Shown in pieces: positions 40,243 through 50,985 of a stretch of 64,000 nt of DNA (the stretch's first letter is position 1; each line of letters starts with the position of its first letter). Location of the stretch: positions 504,405-568,404 of the forward strand of contig JAYKAV010000922.1 in NCBI GenBank assembly GCA_035582835.1, given 5' to 3'. The notes under the pieces were generated by a model. That model made no database searches and was not told the DNA's origin. It worked only from the letters and a program-made list of their open reading frames with translations. Origin of the DNA: Phoebastria nigripes. Lineage: Eukaryota; Chordata; Aves; Procellariiformes; Diomedeidae. Position numbers and translations under genes: made by a program.

Positions 40243-40608
40243 CCACACAACAGTTTAGGTTAGAGAAGACCTTTGAAGGGCTCTGGTCCAACCCTTTTCT
40301 CAAAGCAGGGCCAACTTAGATCAGGTCACTCAGAACCTTATTAGCTGGAGATTTTGCAGCCTCTCTGGTCCCCTTTTTGAACATTTGACCACCATCATGG
40401 TGATTTTTTCCCCCTTACATTGAGTAGGCATTTCCCACGTTGCCTGTTGTCCTTTCACTGTGCACGTCTGAGAAGAGTCTTGATCCATCTTCTTTATACC
40501 CTCCAATTAAGTTGTTGAAGGTAGTAATAAGAGACCCATTTAGCCTTTTCTTTTTAAGGCTGAACAAACCCAGTTCTTTCAGTCTGTCCTTGTAGGGAAA
40601 CTTGCCTT
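40243..40608 (-). mobile_element. Older CR1 LINE fragment, antisense
   Basis: The plus strand shows 'aacagtttaggttagagaag', 'ctctggtccaaccctttt', 'agatcaggtcactcagaacc', 'ctgagaagagtcttgatcca' and 'gttctttcagtctgtccttg' in the order expected for a reversed CR1 3' part. The terminal repeat has decayed. Age is similar to the copy at 37231. An 11-bp perfect hairpin follows at 40665. Confidence 0.88.
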
Positions 40609-40664
40609 AGAGATCTTCAGGAAATAGTAAGCCAGACTTCAGACTGTCCAATGTGCTTCAAGGA

Positions 40665-40689
40665 AAACCTTCAGTTTTACTGAAGGTTT
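40665..40689. repeat. Perfect 11-bp inverted repeat with 3-base loop
   Basis: The arms aaaccttcagt and actgaaggttt are exact reverse complements separated by ttt. A transcript or single strand could form a stable small hairpin. It lies just outside the CR1 fragment. It has no U-tract and no neighbouring gene, so I do not call it a terminator. Confidence 0.9.
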
Positions 40690-42714
40690 CTTATTCACTC
40701 AGTACCTCTATTTTCCCAGAATTAACATCAGCGACACTGATTTATACATTTTTTAAAAAATTTATTAAATTTTATAATTTAAATTTTTAAATCAAATGCC
40801 CTTCCCTATCTTTTAGATTTGTTTTTTTCTGACAAGTATTTTAAAAGAGACACTGTTTTATTCTGCATAGAGTAGCAGATACAGCATGCTAGGAAGATGA
40901 GCATTTCTCCTGTTTATGCTGTTCAGAAGACTTTGATCAGGAAAGAAATTGCTTTCGGTTTCTGTTATTTTTTTTATTTCCAACAGAAGACTTGAGACAA
41001 TGATAATCTAAGGAGATGAGACTGCTCAGGCACGTTAGGTCTTTGCCAGCTGTTTCTTGTGCAGCTGCTGTCAGGGCTGGGCTCTGCTCTGGCTCAAGTC
41101 ACAGTAAAATAGTTCAAGTTTTGCTGTTGTTTTCTAGCTTGACAAATGTTAAAAGGCTTGACCTCAGGTGACACAGCAGAAATATCTGAATCGCTACTAT
41201 GATTCACTGTCAGATATTGCATTTTTTTCCTCCTGAAAACATCTGATAAGCCATTCTCTCCAGATATGTTCACACTGGCTTGAATCCGTCCAGCTAAGAG
41301 CTTAAGATTTTTACCTGCTTCCAGGGCAGGAAGAGAAATACAACAAACATTTATTCTCTTGGTTCTCTGGTTTTTTCTCCCCAGTTGTCTATTGTTTACT
41401 GGATCTTATTTTTCTTGGGAGCCATATATACTGCTGCAGCAGGGTGACGGATCGACACCTCATCCACAGCTTAACTGAGATTGTTTGCCACTACTTTCCC
41501 CTATTGTTCAGTGAAATAAATATCGTGGATGCTAGTTCTGTTTGAGCTGGGCACAAGGTAACTGTAAAAACAGTCATTGTCTGTCATGCTTTGAGTTTTT
41601 CAGCCTTTTATATGGAAGGATATATTTATCTGTGTGTAGAGAAAGGTAGCATTTACTTAAATAAATGAATAATCATATATTCTATACTACTCATGATGGT
41701 CTTCTAAGAGAAAAAGATCTGCTCTACTGAATAAAAAATGATAGTGCCAAGCAATGCATTGGTAGAAATAACACATATCAATCTTGTATTTTCCTAAACT
41801 GAAACATGTGTTTCCCACAGCACCTAAGGGACTCAGGAGCACAAGACACATTGAACGTCTCACACAGTCCATTTAATGAAGTTAATTCCAGACCTAACTC
41901 AATGACTAAAGGTGGTTGCAACGAAGTTTCCCACTTGTTAAAAGTACTTGAAAAAATTGGAGTGGTTCCAGTGCTGGGTAGAGCTGCGACTTTTGTTTTT
42001 CAATCTCTTTGCTTGCTGCAGAAGTTAGCTTTGCAGGTATTTTTAGGCACAAACTGAAGCTAAATGTGGACTTGTGTGATAGAATGCTTTAATGAGTTAA
42101 GGTAGATTCCAGATATACAGCTGAGGCTCTCTGCCGTTGAGGTGGACACTCATTTCTGCCATGCGTGTTGGCTTTGGCATTCACTGGTCCCTTGCTGGGG
42201 TAATTTGACTTGCTGAGCTACAAGAAAAGTAACTCCCCCCACCAAAGTGTATAATTTTCTGCCAAATTAATGAGTTGAATTACCTCAGAAAAATGCCTGA
42301 CAAGCATGAAAGCTGGTGCAAGGAATGAAGCTGGAAGAGGTGTCTGGTGTGGGGGGCAAGGAAGTGTAGGGAAAGGCAGGATGAAGGAGTGGGTCCATTC
42401 CTTTGGGTAGCAGCAAGCTGTTAGGTTGGCTTGCACTCAAATGGGCCAAAAAATTGATATGTGCATGAAGTTTGCAGTTTCGTGCAGGCACAAATGACTG
42501 AGTTTTATTAGTTGTTTTNTAGTGATATTCATATAACTTTCTTTTTCTTACAAAATCTCTGCAGACACTTTCACCCTTCCCCTGCAACCAGACCTACAGG
42601 CAAGACTATTGCTGTGCATTACTGATGTATTACATACGATCTTTCTGTAGCAAACATCACTATTAATATTTGAATAGCGATCCATCACGTCTCTCCAACA
42701 AATAAAGCACAAAC

Positions 42715-42800
42715 AATCTCATTCTGATCTCGCTTACCCTGGGATAAAGCAGAAGTAATTTCACTGGATACAAGCATTGCACCAGTGTAAAATTGCTGGA
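42715..42800. repeat. Palindrome-type sauropsid dispersed repeat copy
   Basis: 'aatctcattctgatctcgct', 'gataaagcagaagtaatttc', 'actggatacaagcat' and 'caccagtgtaaaattgctgg' follow the same repeat pattern as 35345-35445. This copy keeps the 'caccagtgtaaa' word that typifies the family. Limits are approximate. Confidence 0.5.
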
Positions 42801-44229
42801 GTTAGATGAAAACTGGGAATGGCAGAGAGTAACTGTATAATAAAAAGACACCAGGTCATCCTTTGAATTGTAGAATATTGAAAGGGTCTATTGTTGACAC
42901 GGAATTTTTAGATAATGAGTGTGCGGTCTTGGTGGCTCCCCCTGCCCCCGTCAGCGTGACACGTATTTTAGAGGATCTTGCTCAGTCTGTGCACTGGATT
43001 AGAAATCAGCTGTCATTAAGGAGCGTTTCGCAGTGTAAAAGGTTCCTGGGTGTGACAGCACGCACGAGAGGCAGCCGCGGGGATTAAGCTGGCTGGTAAC
43101 AAGCGTTTGTATTTACCAGTCTGGTTAACTTCTGATCAACCTTCTAAACATTTCCATGGAAACAAGGGAAGTTTTGGTTCACTGTAAGTGGCTTAATTTA
43201 CTTTCTAACTGTATTAAAAATAGAATACTAACCAGAGACAAAACTAGCTCTGAAACATATTTTTGATAATATTTTAATCAGTCACGGCATTCAGTGATTG
43301 CTTTTCCATACCTCCTGCCTGCAGTTAGGGGTGAAGCTTTCATTGAGCAGTTGCTCCTTCAATCTGCAACGGCACGAACAAAATAAGTCAGGAAAAGAAC
43401 TGTGGGATAGTTGAGGATCTTAAATCTTTATTTTTGGTAGAAAACAATTCAATGCCTTTGTTTGTGAGCTTTCCTGTTTTTTTACTAAGCATGAAACTTG
43501 AGAGATTGGAACGTGCTTACATCCTGGAAAATTCTTATATATCTACTATTTTACTGAAATGTCACGTGTAAATTTTGATATGACAGAATAGTCACTTGTC
43601 CAGTTAAAGAGATAAAAGACATATTGATGTACTCATAGAGAAACCTACTAAAGATGCGTTCTCATTTTGCATTGGCATCTTTCAAGTCACATTATAGGCG
43701 ACTAATTGTAAGTAGATTTTTTCCTGGATTTCTAGGAAGAAGTTCAGATTTCCATACAAAGAGGGGTGCTTTGGAAATCATCTGAGTGGAAACATCCTAA
43801 ACATGTTGTAAAGCAGCAAAGTGAGGGGGATTGTAAGCTGACTCACGTGGGTGAGGTTCTTGCTCAAAGTGCCTGTCTGTCTCTCCGGATGCATGTACCC
43901 AAAGACGAATTGTTCGTATGACTCAGGAGGTGTTTTCCAGTAGAAGTGATTCTTACTCCTATAATGCTGATAATTGGGAAACGTATGAACTGCTTGAACA
44001 AAACCAGCTTTAATTATGCATGAATGCCGATCAGTCTGGAAATCAATTTGGCTGACTCACACTCAAACTTTACCATTATTCTCTGAATTTCAATAACTCT
44101 GAGTTTTTATCTTAAGTTATATTCTAAGAGCAATCAGAGGCAGCAGGGAAATTGGCCTTGATGTTTATCTAAGCATTGGAAATGAGTATAGCCTCGCATC
44201 TATAACATCAGGGAGGAGCTTTTCCTTTC

Positions 44230-44420
44230 CCCTGTGGTATGGAGCTAACAGTGCTGTCCGTATTAACGCTCAAGTCCGCACAGTGCACTTGTGCAGCTGC
44301 AAAGTGGTAAAGTCACCATTTTACATACGGGAAGCTGAGACAACGACAGACTCCATGGTTTGTCCGACGTCACAGAGGTTTTTTGCAGTTGAGGGAATTA
44401 AGTTCCTGATACCTGAAAGC
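44230..44420 (-). mobile_element. MIR-like SINE remnant, antisense
   Basis: The plus strand reads 'ccattttacatacgggaagc', then 'tgagacaacgacagactcc' and 'gtttgtccgacgtcacagag', then 'gagggaattaagttcctga'. This parallels reversed MIR: 'ccattttacagatgagg', 'aaactgaggc', 'cttgcccaaggtcaca' and then a 'gggattcgaaccc' block. Upstream, 'attaacgctcaa' may be the 3' portion. Order and spacing agree and divergence is high. Confidence 0.65.
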
Positions 44421-47400
44421 TTGATCTCAAACTTAACTTTTCACACTTTTCCCATTCCTCATCACTTTCACCCACGATGGATGTGCTCTGTCTATCCAGT
44501 CTACCTAGAGAAACAACAACAGTCATCTATTAAACTCCGGGGCATCCTGATAATAAACCGTAACTAAGAATTTCTGTTTCTATAGAAAATACAGTCAACC
44601 TTAGTTATTATAACATGTTGTAACAGGTGGCTGGGTGTCCGGCTCCGTTCCATCCCTCCCTGGACAGGAATGCATGCAGCTGACTGCAAGCAGCTGCCTG
44701 TGCACTTGGAGAACTCTGACACGCCTGCAGCTCTGCAAGTGGCTTTAATCAACAGCAGAAGCAGGCAGAGAAATGCAAAGACAATGTGACCGAAATACTC
44801 TCTAGGTAACGATAGTATTTGGAAGAAAACCACGTGAATACATTGGCAGCGCGGTGGTATTATTTCAAGGCAGAAAACCTGAACAAACTGGACTCTGATC
44901 CTGCTGACGTATGCTTAAAAGTGAGCATGGAGTATAACGCTTTAAAATGTTTTGAGTTTTTGTGTGAACTCTCCTCCAGCTGCCGGAGTCAGAGAAAATA
45001 GCAAAAGGACGTTAAGTTTCATATGAAACAAAAGGTAGGATGCTCGTCCTTGTGAATGCAAACAGGAATGCAATGTAGAAAAAAGCTCAGAAACCAGAAA
45101 TCTGTCGTGTGCAATGACACTGTGACTACTCCCAGATGGGACCATTCATGCATTTAAAATACACAAGCTTACAGGCTGAGACCCATATTTTTTGAATAAT
45201 ACCCCCTGCTTTCCTTCTCACCACAAAATATAAATTCTCATTTTTAACATGTGTTGCTATAGTGACTTGTTTCTTTGTTAAAGCTTCTTTACGTCCTTAC
45301 ACACGGAGGTCCCAAGCCCTCCCTGATAAGGGTGTGGGTTTGGGCCAGGGACAGAATGAAAAAGATTTTCTGTGTGCTGCAGTCATTTGAGTAGTGCTGC
45401 TGAGGTAAAGGAGAGAGATGGTAAGCTTTCATTCTTAAATTGTATCAGGAGCAAAGCAAGCTAAGGAAATACTCTGAGTGGAAGAACAGAGCACTGAAAA
45501 ATTATAACGGTCCTCAAATGGTTTGGAAATAGAGAGAACAACTATGGAAGGTTTAAAATGTGTGGTTTTTTCTGTGTCAACAACAGGTGCCAGCAAAATG
45601 CAAGTCAGTCAGAAGGCAGCTTTGATCTTGACAATGGATTTTGGAGGCTCTTGCAGTTTTAATAATATCCAGATATCTCAGGCAGAGGCTGGCTGTGAAA
45701 CTATTATATAGAAATCCGAAGTATATTGAGCTCTAAGGAAAATGATAGTGTCGCAGAACTTGCTGCAAAGAGGGTTTTCTCCCTCAGCGCAGGCCATAAG
45801 GTGACAACAGCAGCATTAGACCTGAGGGCTTTTCCATACGGGCAACAGGCAAGTTTGCAGTCCATTTAGTGAAGAGATAGATGGAGCTTATGTTAGTTTT
45901 AAGTTGAACACAGGTGAATACACAAACGTGGTGGAATGATGAAAAAAGAGCCAAGACTGCAACAGAGGTGCACAAAGAGCAGTTGGGTACTGGTTTGTGG
46001 CCTCCTTCCAGCATGATCCTCTAAGCACCTATAGTCTTCAGAGGGCTTTGCGGGGTCCAATGCCACCAGGAGAAGCTGGATGGGGAGACCTGAGTGACCG
46101 TCCTTCCCCTTGTCCTCTCATGGCTCTGGGCAGCGTACCATGGGGCACCATCCACCAGCTCCTTGGAGACCTTCAAGGAACACGAGGTGCTTTATCTAGT
46201 GTCTGCACGCTGGTCTCCCACCAGTCCATTTTTGAGCCTGTAATCTGAACTCCTCCTTTTTTTTCCCCCAGTTGTTTCCACCAGTATTAATTATTCTTTC
46301 TCCTCATGGTTTCTTTTCTATTTAGCCTTCCTAGAAGGGCTTGGAGGTTTTTCTCTGTGGGAAAAATGTCTGCCAGATTTGCTAGGCATTTGTAACCAAG
46401 CAAACTGCTGGTTAGTCCTCATTGTTGATCAAATCACTAGATTATCTGCAAATAAACAGAAGACTGAAACATCTCTCTTTTATAAACTGGTGTCTGGGAT
46501 TTTGTCTACTACTGGAATTAATTTCTGATGGCAATTATTGTTCCACTTAAAAATAATTAGCTTTATTTTCTACTTAGAAAATACAAATTAGGCCGTTCTC
46601 TTTGACTAGATATTCTCAGGAGCACAGGGAAGCTAAACTCACTGGTATTAAGAAGATTTCCTATTTATTAGCTTAAAAACTCCTTCTGTAATCTGTCTGG
46701 GAACATCTGGGGAAAAATAACAATTTATGCTTATAGAAAACCATATATTTCATTTTCTAACAAAATGCATCATTTAATTCTAACTGATCTTAAGCATGAA
46801 TTTCACAAGCAGGGATCCCAGTGCTTTCTTTCCTTTCTTTTTTCCATTTAAAAAGGCTTTTTGTTGTAGGCCCCTATTTGCTGTCATCAAGTGGAAACAC
46901 AGCTCTTCCAATTCCCTGTTCCCAGTATCAAATATACTCAATTGTACAGGTCCCTGAATGGGTACAAAGTAAGCTGTTAAAAAAGCTTACAGTCACGTTC
47001 AGGTACTTCAAAGACTTCTTTCAAATATGTTTAAATGTTTTGAGAGCTTCTTTAATACCAGAGTAACCTCTGGCAAAATTTATTAACCTTTGATTTACAT
47101 TCCTCATTTGATTTGCATTCCTCTTCTACGTTATCAGTTTCTAATTTAGTTTTTCAATTTGAACCTCTGAAATAGAGATTCGGGGCCAGAGTCTCAGCTG
47201 ATGCAAACTGACTTGTGTTTGTTCCCAACATCTGAGAATCTGGCTTCTTACATCTTCTATAGATTTTCCCAAATGAGATGTTATTGTTTTCATTCTAGAA
47301 CTTTATTTTCAGTTGTATTAGTAACATCTGGCATTAACTTCATCTTGCAGTGACAGGCAATTGCTAGTTCTGAATGCAGCTGTGAACAAGCACAATATTG

Positions 47401-49829
47401 TTCACTTCAGTTAAGCTACGTTTGCTTTTAACACGGCAAACTGTCAGCGGAGAGTCCAAACATGATTTAGATTTAACATTAATGAGGTGATGCTCTGTAT
47501 TGCTTCACAGCTGTGGTCTTTTCAGACAGTATTAGGAAGCTCCTACCTTCCCCGCTTGTGTTTGCAAATCCTATAAAGCAAAACAGCCCATCCTTCCTTC
47601 CTCTGAAGAAATGCAGTAATGCCAAAACACAATGAACTAATATGAATCTGACAAATATAGAAAATCTTCTCACTGGAGGTCTGTCTGTATTAACCATTAA
47701 TCCTAATGGTCTCTGCTGGCGGGAATGGATCAATGTCCCTTTAAAAGGCATGACTATACTCAGAAAAATTGTCTTGGGGAAAAAAATCCGCCAGCAACCC
47801 TTCTTCTTCACCGTTCCAATTTTTGTATGTTGAGTCATATCTGCCAATTGTAATGCCAGTATCTTTTTGTCTTAGTGGTCCTGCTGAGCTGGAAACACTT
47901 TGAGAGAAGGAACTGAGTTCTAGTCTTTTCCATGTGCCGTTAGTGGAATATTTTACTAAGTGCCAGGTGCGAGGCCAAACATCGTGCCTGGAAATAGACC
48001 TTGATGGCATCACTGACCTTGTTACTCTAAGAGCTTTTAGAGGAGTCAGAGGAGTTANTATGGAAGGGATGCAGGCTCATTTGGACTGTGTACTGAGCTT
48101 CAGGGCTGACTTTAGAACCAGTGGTACAGAGTTGTGAAAAGCAAAAAGAGGGAGGACAAAGATGAGGGAGCTGAAGAAACGCGTGAAGTGATCCCACAAA
48201 AGGCACTGTCTGCTACCCGTGACGTTTCGCAGAAGCTTGCTGGGTGAGACTGAGATGGAGTGAAAAATGAAATAAAACAAGCAAGGAGAAAGCCCAAAGG
48301 GTTAGAGAAGATGATCATGTTTTAAGAGAGAAATGAAAACTTAGATAGGGAACATGTACCTAATTTTGTAATATTATGTTCAGTATGGCACTTGAGGTTT
48401 CTTAAACTGAGACTTTGGAGAAAAGGGATGTTGCAGCGTAGCTGAAAGCTACAGAAAAAGAGCAGATGCTGTGGGTGAAACATCGCCACTGGAGCTGCAA
48501 TGTTTACCAAGGATTCAGGTTTCTGTGACATGGAGTCTTGCATCCACTGTTCTGTGGTGGGCTTATCGTTAGCAATGTGGGCTAACCCTGGAGCAGTTGA
48601 GCCAGGGTGACTTTTGCCACTGATTGCTGGGAGAGAAGAATGAGGCCTATATGGCCACTCTACAACAAGTTCCGAACCGGAGGATTTCAACCTAAAACTT
48701 ATTTTCCCTTTTGCAGTTAGGAGAAGGAAGATGAGTGTCTCCTTCAAGCTGGAGGCCGGTTTTGTTCAACAGTGGGTTTAAATTAACCTCATTATAAGTG
48801 GGAGCTTGATGGCTTTTTTAGTGCAGAGATTTGTCTGTTTAGTTAAGATGGCTTCTTCTATTCAGCTGCTGCTAATTAGCATCCATCATTAACTGGTCCA
48901 GCTCTATTCATTTAAATGATTGTTAATGGGAACTACATCCATTGAGACATTGGGTTAAATGCCAGTTTAATAAGGGTGTGTTGGTTATTTCACTGTAACT
49001 GAAGCTCTGTTCATCTGTTGAGAGAGGTAAAGGTTTCTGTCCTTTCTCACTAAATAATTTGCTGAAACTGTGATCCTGAGTATATTCAATTAAAAGAAAG
49101 CCCATCAACGCTAGAGGAATGCATTATGAAAGTGGGAGTAGTAGGGAAATCGAAGAATAATCTTACAAATTAAGTTAGGTAAGAGCACAAATATTTAGCT
49201 ATTAAAGCCAATCTTTGGTTTTATTACGAATTTTCAAAAGCTGGTTTCTCCTAAAAGATGCCATTTCCACAGCTCTAGAAGATGAGGTTTTCATCCACTG
49301 AGACAATGCAGCACAGAAAAGCAGCACCGCAACTGTGACAGCCTCTGTTTTTGAATTGAGCAGATTGAACTAGGGAGAACCCTCCAGAATTGAAAGCAAA
49401 AGTTGCTATCGCATGAGCGGAAGACATTGCCAGCTTGCATTGCCTGACTTCGTACTGCAGAACCAGTGACTTACGCAAGCTCTCAACCCTCCGCTCTGTG
49501 AAGATAAGCCTTACCCTGGTGGTATGCTCCCCTGGAGAGGAAGGGCAGTGCCGCTGGCTGGCATCTTTGGCTGCAGTGTTTCTATAAGGAATCCCAACAA
49601 GTGGCAGTGGGCACGTGGCAACTGTCCGGTAGCATTTATCCAGCCATACGACCACAATCCCAATAATTCTTCTCCATCTGTACACTTCCTAGGAGTTATA
49701 TAAGTAGGAAATTATAAGTGCATGAAGCAAAAAATATGAAAGAATACAGAACAGATGAAGTGAGAGATTTTGTCTTAAAATAAAACTTTCTCTTTTGAGA
49801 TTGATTTAGACTTTCTTCAGTCCAACTGG
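44421..49829. other. 5.4 kb of unique non-coding DNA
   Basis: No gene is recognised. Open frames of 122, 141 and 136 codons on the minus strand (47479-47847, 48322-48747, 49275-49685) have no recognisable domains. An AT-rich stretch with homeodomain-like taatta and aattatt words lies at 46500-46620. A short palindrome-type repeat piece lies at 47178-47225. Confidence 0.5.
47178..47225. repeat. Short palindrome-type dispersed repeat piece
   Basis: 'ggggccagagtctcagctga' followed by 'tgcaaactgacttgtg' matches the common sauropsid repeat end 'ggccagatcctcagctggtg..aaattgac'. Only about 45 bases are visible. Confidence 0.4.
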
Positions 49830-50026
49830 CATTCCTTACCTGCCTTCAACAAAGCCTGCAGTGGCTCTTACTAAGCCAAGTCTCTGTATGTGCATCTGCT
49901 CTCATTGACCTTCAGCTGCTCTTGATACCGTTGACCTTACCCTTTTCCCAGGATGTTCTTCCCCTTCAGTGGCTCTAATGTCTTTTGAATCACATTTTGT
50001 GATCTTGTCACATTTTGTCATATTTT

Positions 50027-50916
50027 CATAGAATCATAGAATAGAATAGTTTGGGTTGGAAGGGACCTTTAAAGGTCATCTAGTCCAAACCCTCTGCCAT
50101 GGGCAGGGACATCTTCAACTAGATCAGGTTGCTCAGAGCCCCGTCCAACCTGACCTGGAATGTTTCCAGGGATGGGGCATCTACCACCTCTCTGGGCAAC
50201 CTGTGCCAGGGTTTCACCACCCTCAGCGTAAAAAATTTCTTCCTTATATCTAGTCTGAATCTACCCTCTTTTAGCTTAAAGCCATTCCCCCTTGTCCTGT
50301 TGCAACAGGCCCTGCTAAAAAGTTTGCCGCGCTCTTTTTTATAAGCCCCCTTTAAGTATTGAAAGGCTGCAATAAGGTCTCCCCAAAGCCTTCTCTTCTC
50401 CAGGCTGAACAACCCCAACTCTCTCAGCCTTTCTTCATAGCAGAGGCATTCCATCCCCCTGATCATTTTTGTGGCCCTCCTCTGGACCNGCTCCAACAGG
50501 TCCATGTCTTTCCTGTGCTGAGGGCTCCAGAGCTGGACGCAGTACTGCAGGTGGGGTCTCCCCAGAGCAGAGTAGAGGGGCAGAATCCCCTCCCTCGACC
50601 TGCTGGCCATGCTGCTTTGGATGCAGCCCAGGATACGGTTGGCCTTCTGGGCTGCGAGCGCACATTGCTGGCTCATGTCCAGCTTTTCATCCACCAGTAC
50701 CCCTAAGTCCTTCTCGGCAGGGTTGCTTTCCATCCCTTCATCCCCCAGCCTGTATTGATAACGGGGGTTGCCCCGACCCAGGTGCAGGACCTTGCACTTG
50801 GCCTTGTTGAACCCCATGAGGTTTACACAGGCCCACTTCTCCAGCTTGTCCAGGTTCCTCTGGATGGCATCTTGTCCCTCAGGCATGTCAACCACACCAC
50901 TCAGCTTGGTGTCATC
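50027..50916 (-). mobile_element. Young-type CR1 LINE inserted in the L2-like element
   Basis: This is a 5'-truncated CR1 of about 890 bases. On the plus strand it starts with its 3' tail 'catagaatcatagaatag' and 'ggacctttaaaggtcatcta' and ends inside the reverse transcriptase FADD box. The 3' UTR and ORF2 match the plus-strand copy at 59575-60463 almost base for base. For instance, an antisense frame of 65 codons (50056-50253) is identical to its counterpart at 60239-60436. It sits in the middle of an ancient L2-like LINE in opposite orientation and is flanked by related copies of ttttgaatcacattt. Confidence 0.96.
50119..50916 (-). pseudogene. CR1 ORF2 fragment, reverse transcriptase C-terminal part
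   Basis: About 266 codons remain open to the natural stop, with no internal stop or frameshift. The frame begins at DDTKLSG, within the FADD catalytic box, so the upstream fingers and palm motifs and the endonuclease are absent. Recognisable segments are [65 protein letters not shown] and [13 protein letters not shown]. An ambiguous base lies at about 50490. The preserved frame means the copy is relatively young. Without the catalytic core it cannot act. Confidence 0.92.
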
Positions 50917-50985
50917 ATCATTTTGAATCACATTTGTCACTTTTTGTCACTTTTTATCACATTTTGAATCACATTTTGTCATCCT
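50917..50985 (+). repeat. Short duplications flanking the CR1 insertion
   Basis: ttttgaatcacattt appears at 50921-50935 and again at 50962-50977, and also at 49983-49998 before the insertion. Between them are tgtcac and tcacatttt words. This is either an unusually long target-site duplication or a small tandem array that existed before the CR1 landed. Confidence 0.8.

Larger units (their letters stand above)
40609..44229. other. Unique non-coding DNA with candidate regulatory stretch
   Basis: No gene is recognised. It contains a perfect short hairpin (40665-40689), a loosely repeat-like stretch at about 41810-41880 ('cccacagcacctaaggg' and 'actcaggagcacaag' words), a palindrome-type repeat copy (42715-42800) and a CpG-richer stretch at 42900-43200 discussed among the findings. 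Confidence 0.5.

Noticed and set aside
48322..48747. 141-codon minus-strand frame
   Set aside because: It shows no domain and random-like composition. Frames of this size are expected by chance in 64 kb on two strands.
49275..49685. 136-codon minus-strand frame with several Cys and Arg
   Set aside because: No recognisable family. The Cys spacing does not match a zinc-binding or secreted-peptide pattern.
50359..50706. Long open frames on the strand opposite the CR1 reverse transcriptase, here and at 59450-60046
   Set aside because: They are antisense shadows of the conserved ORF2 sequence, recurring in every young copy.
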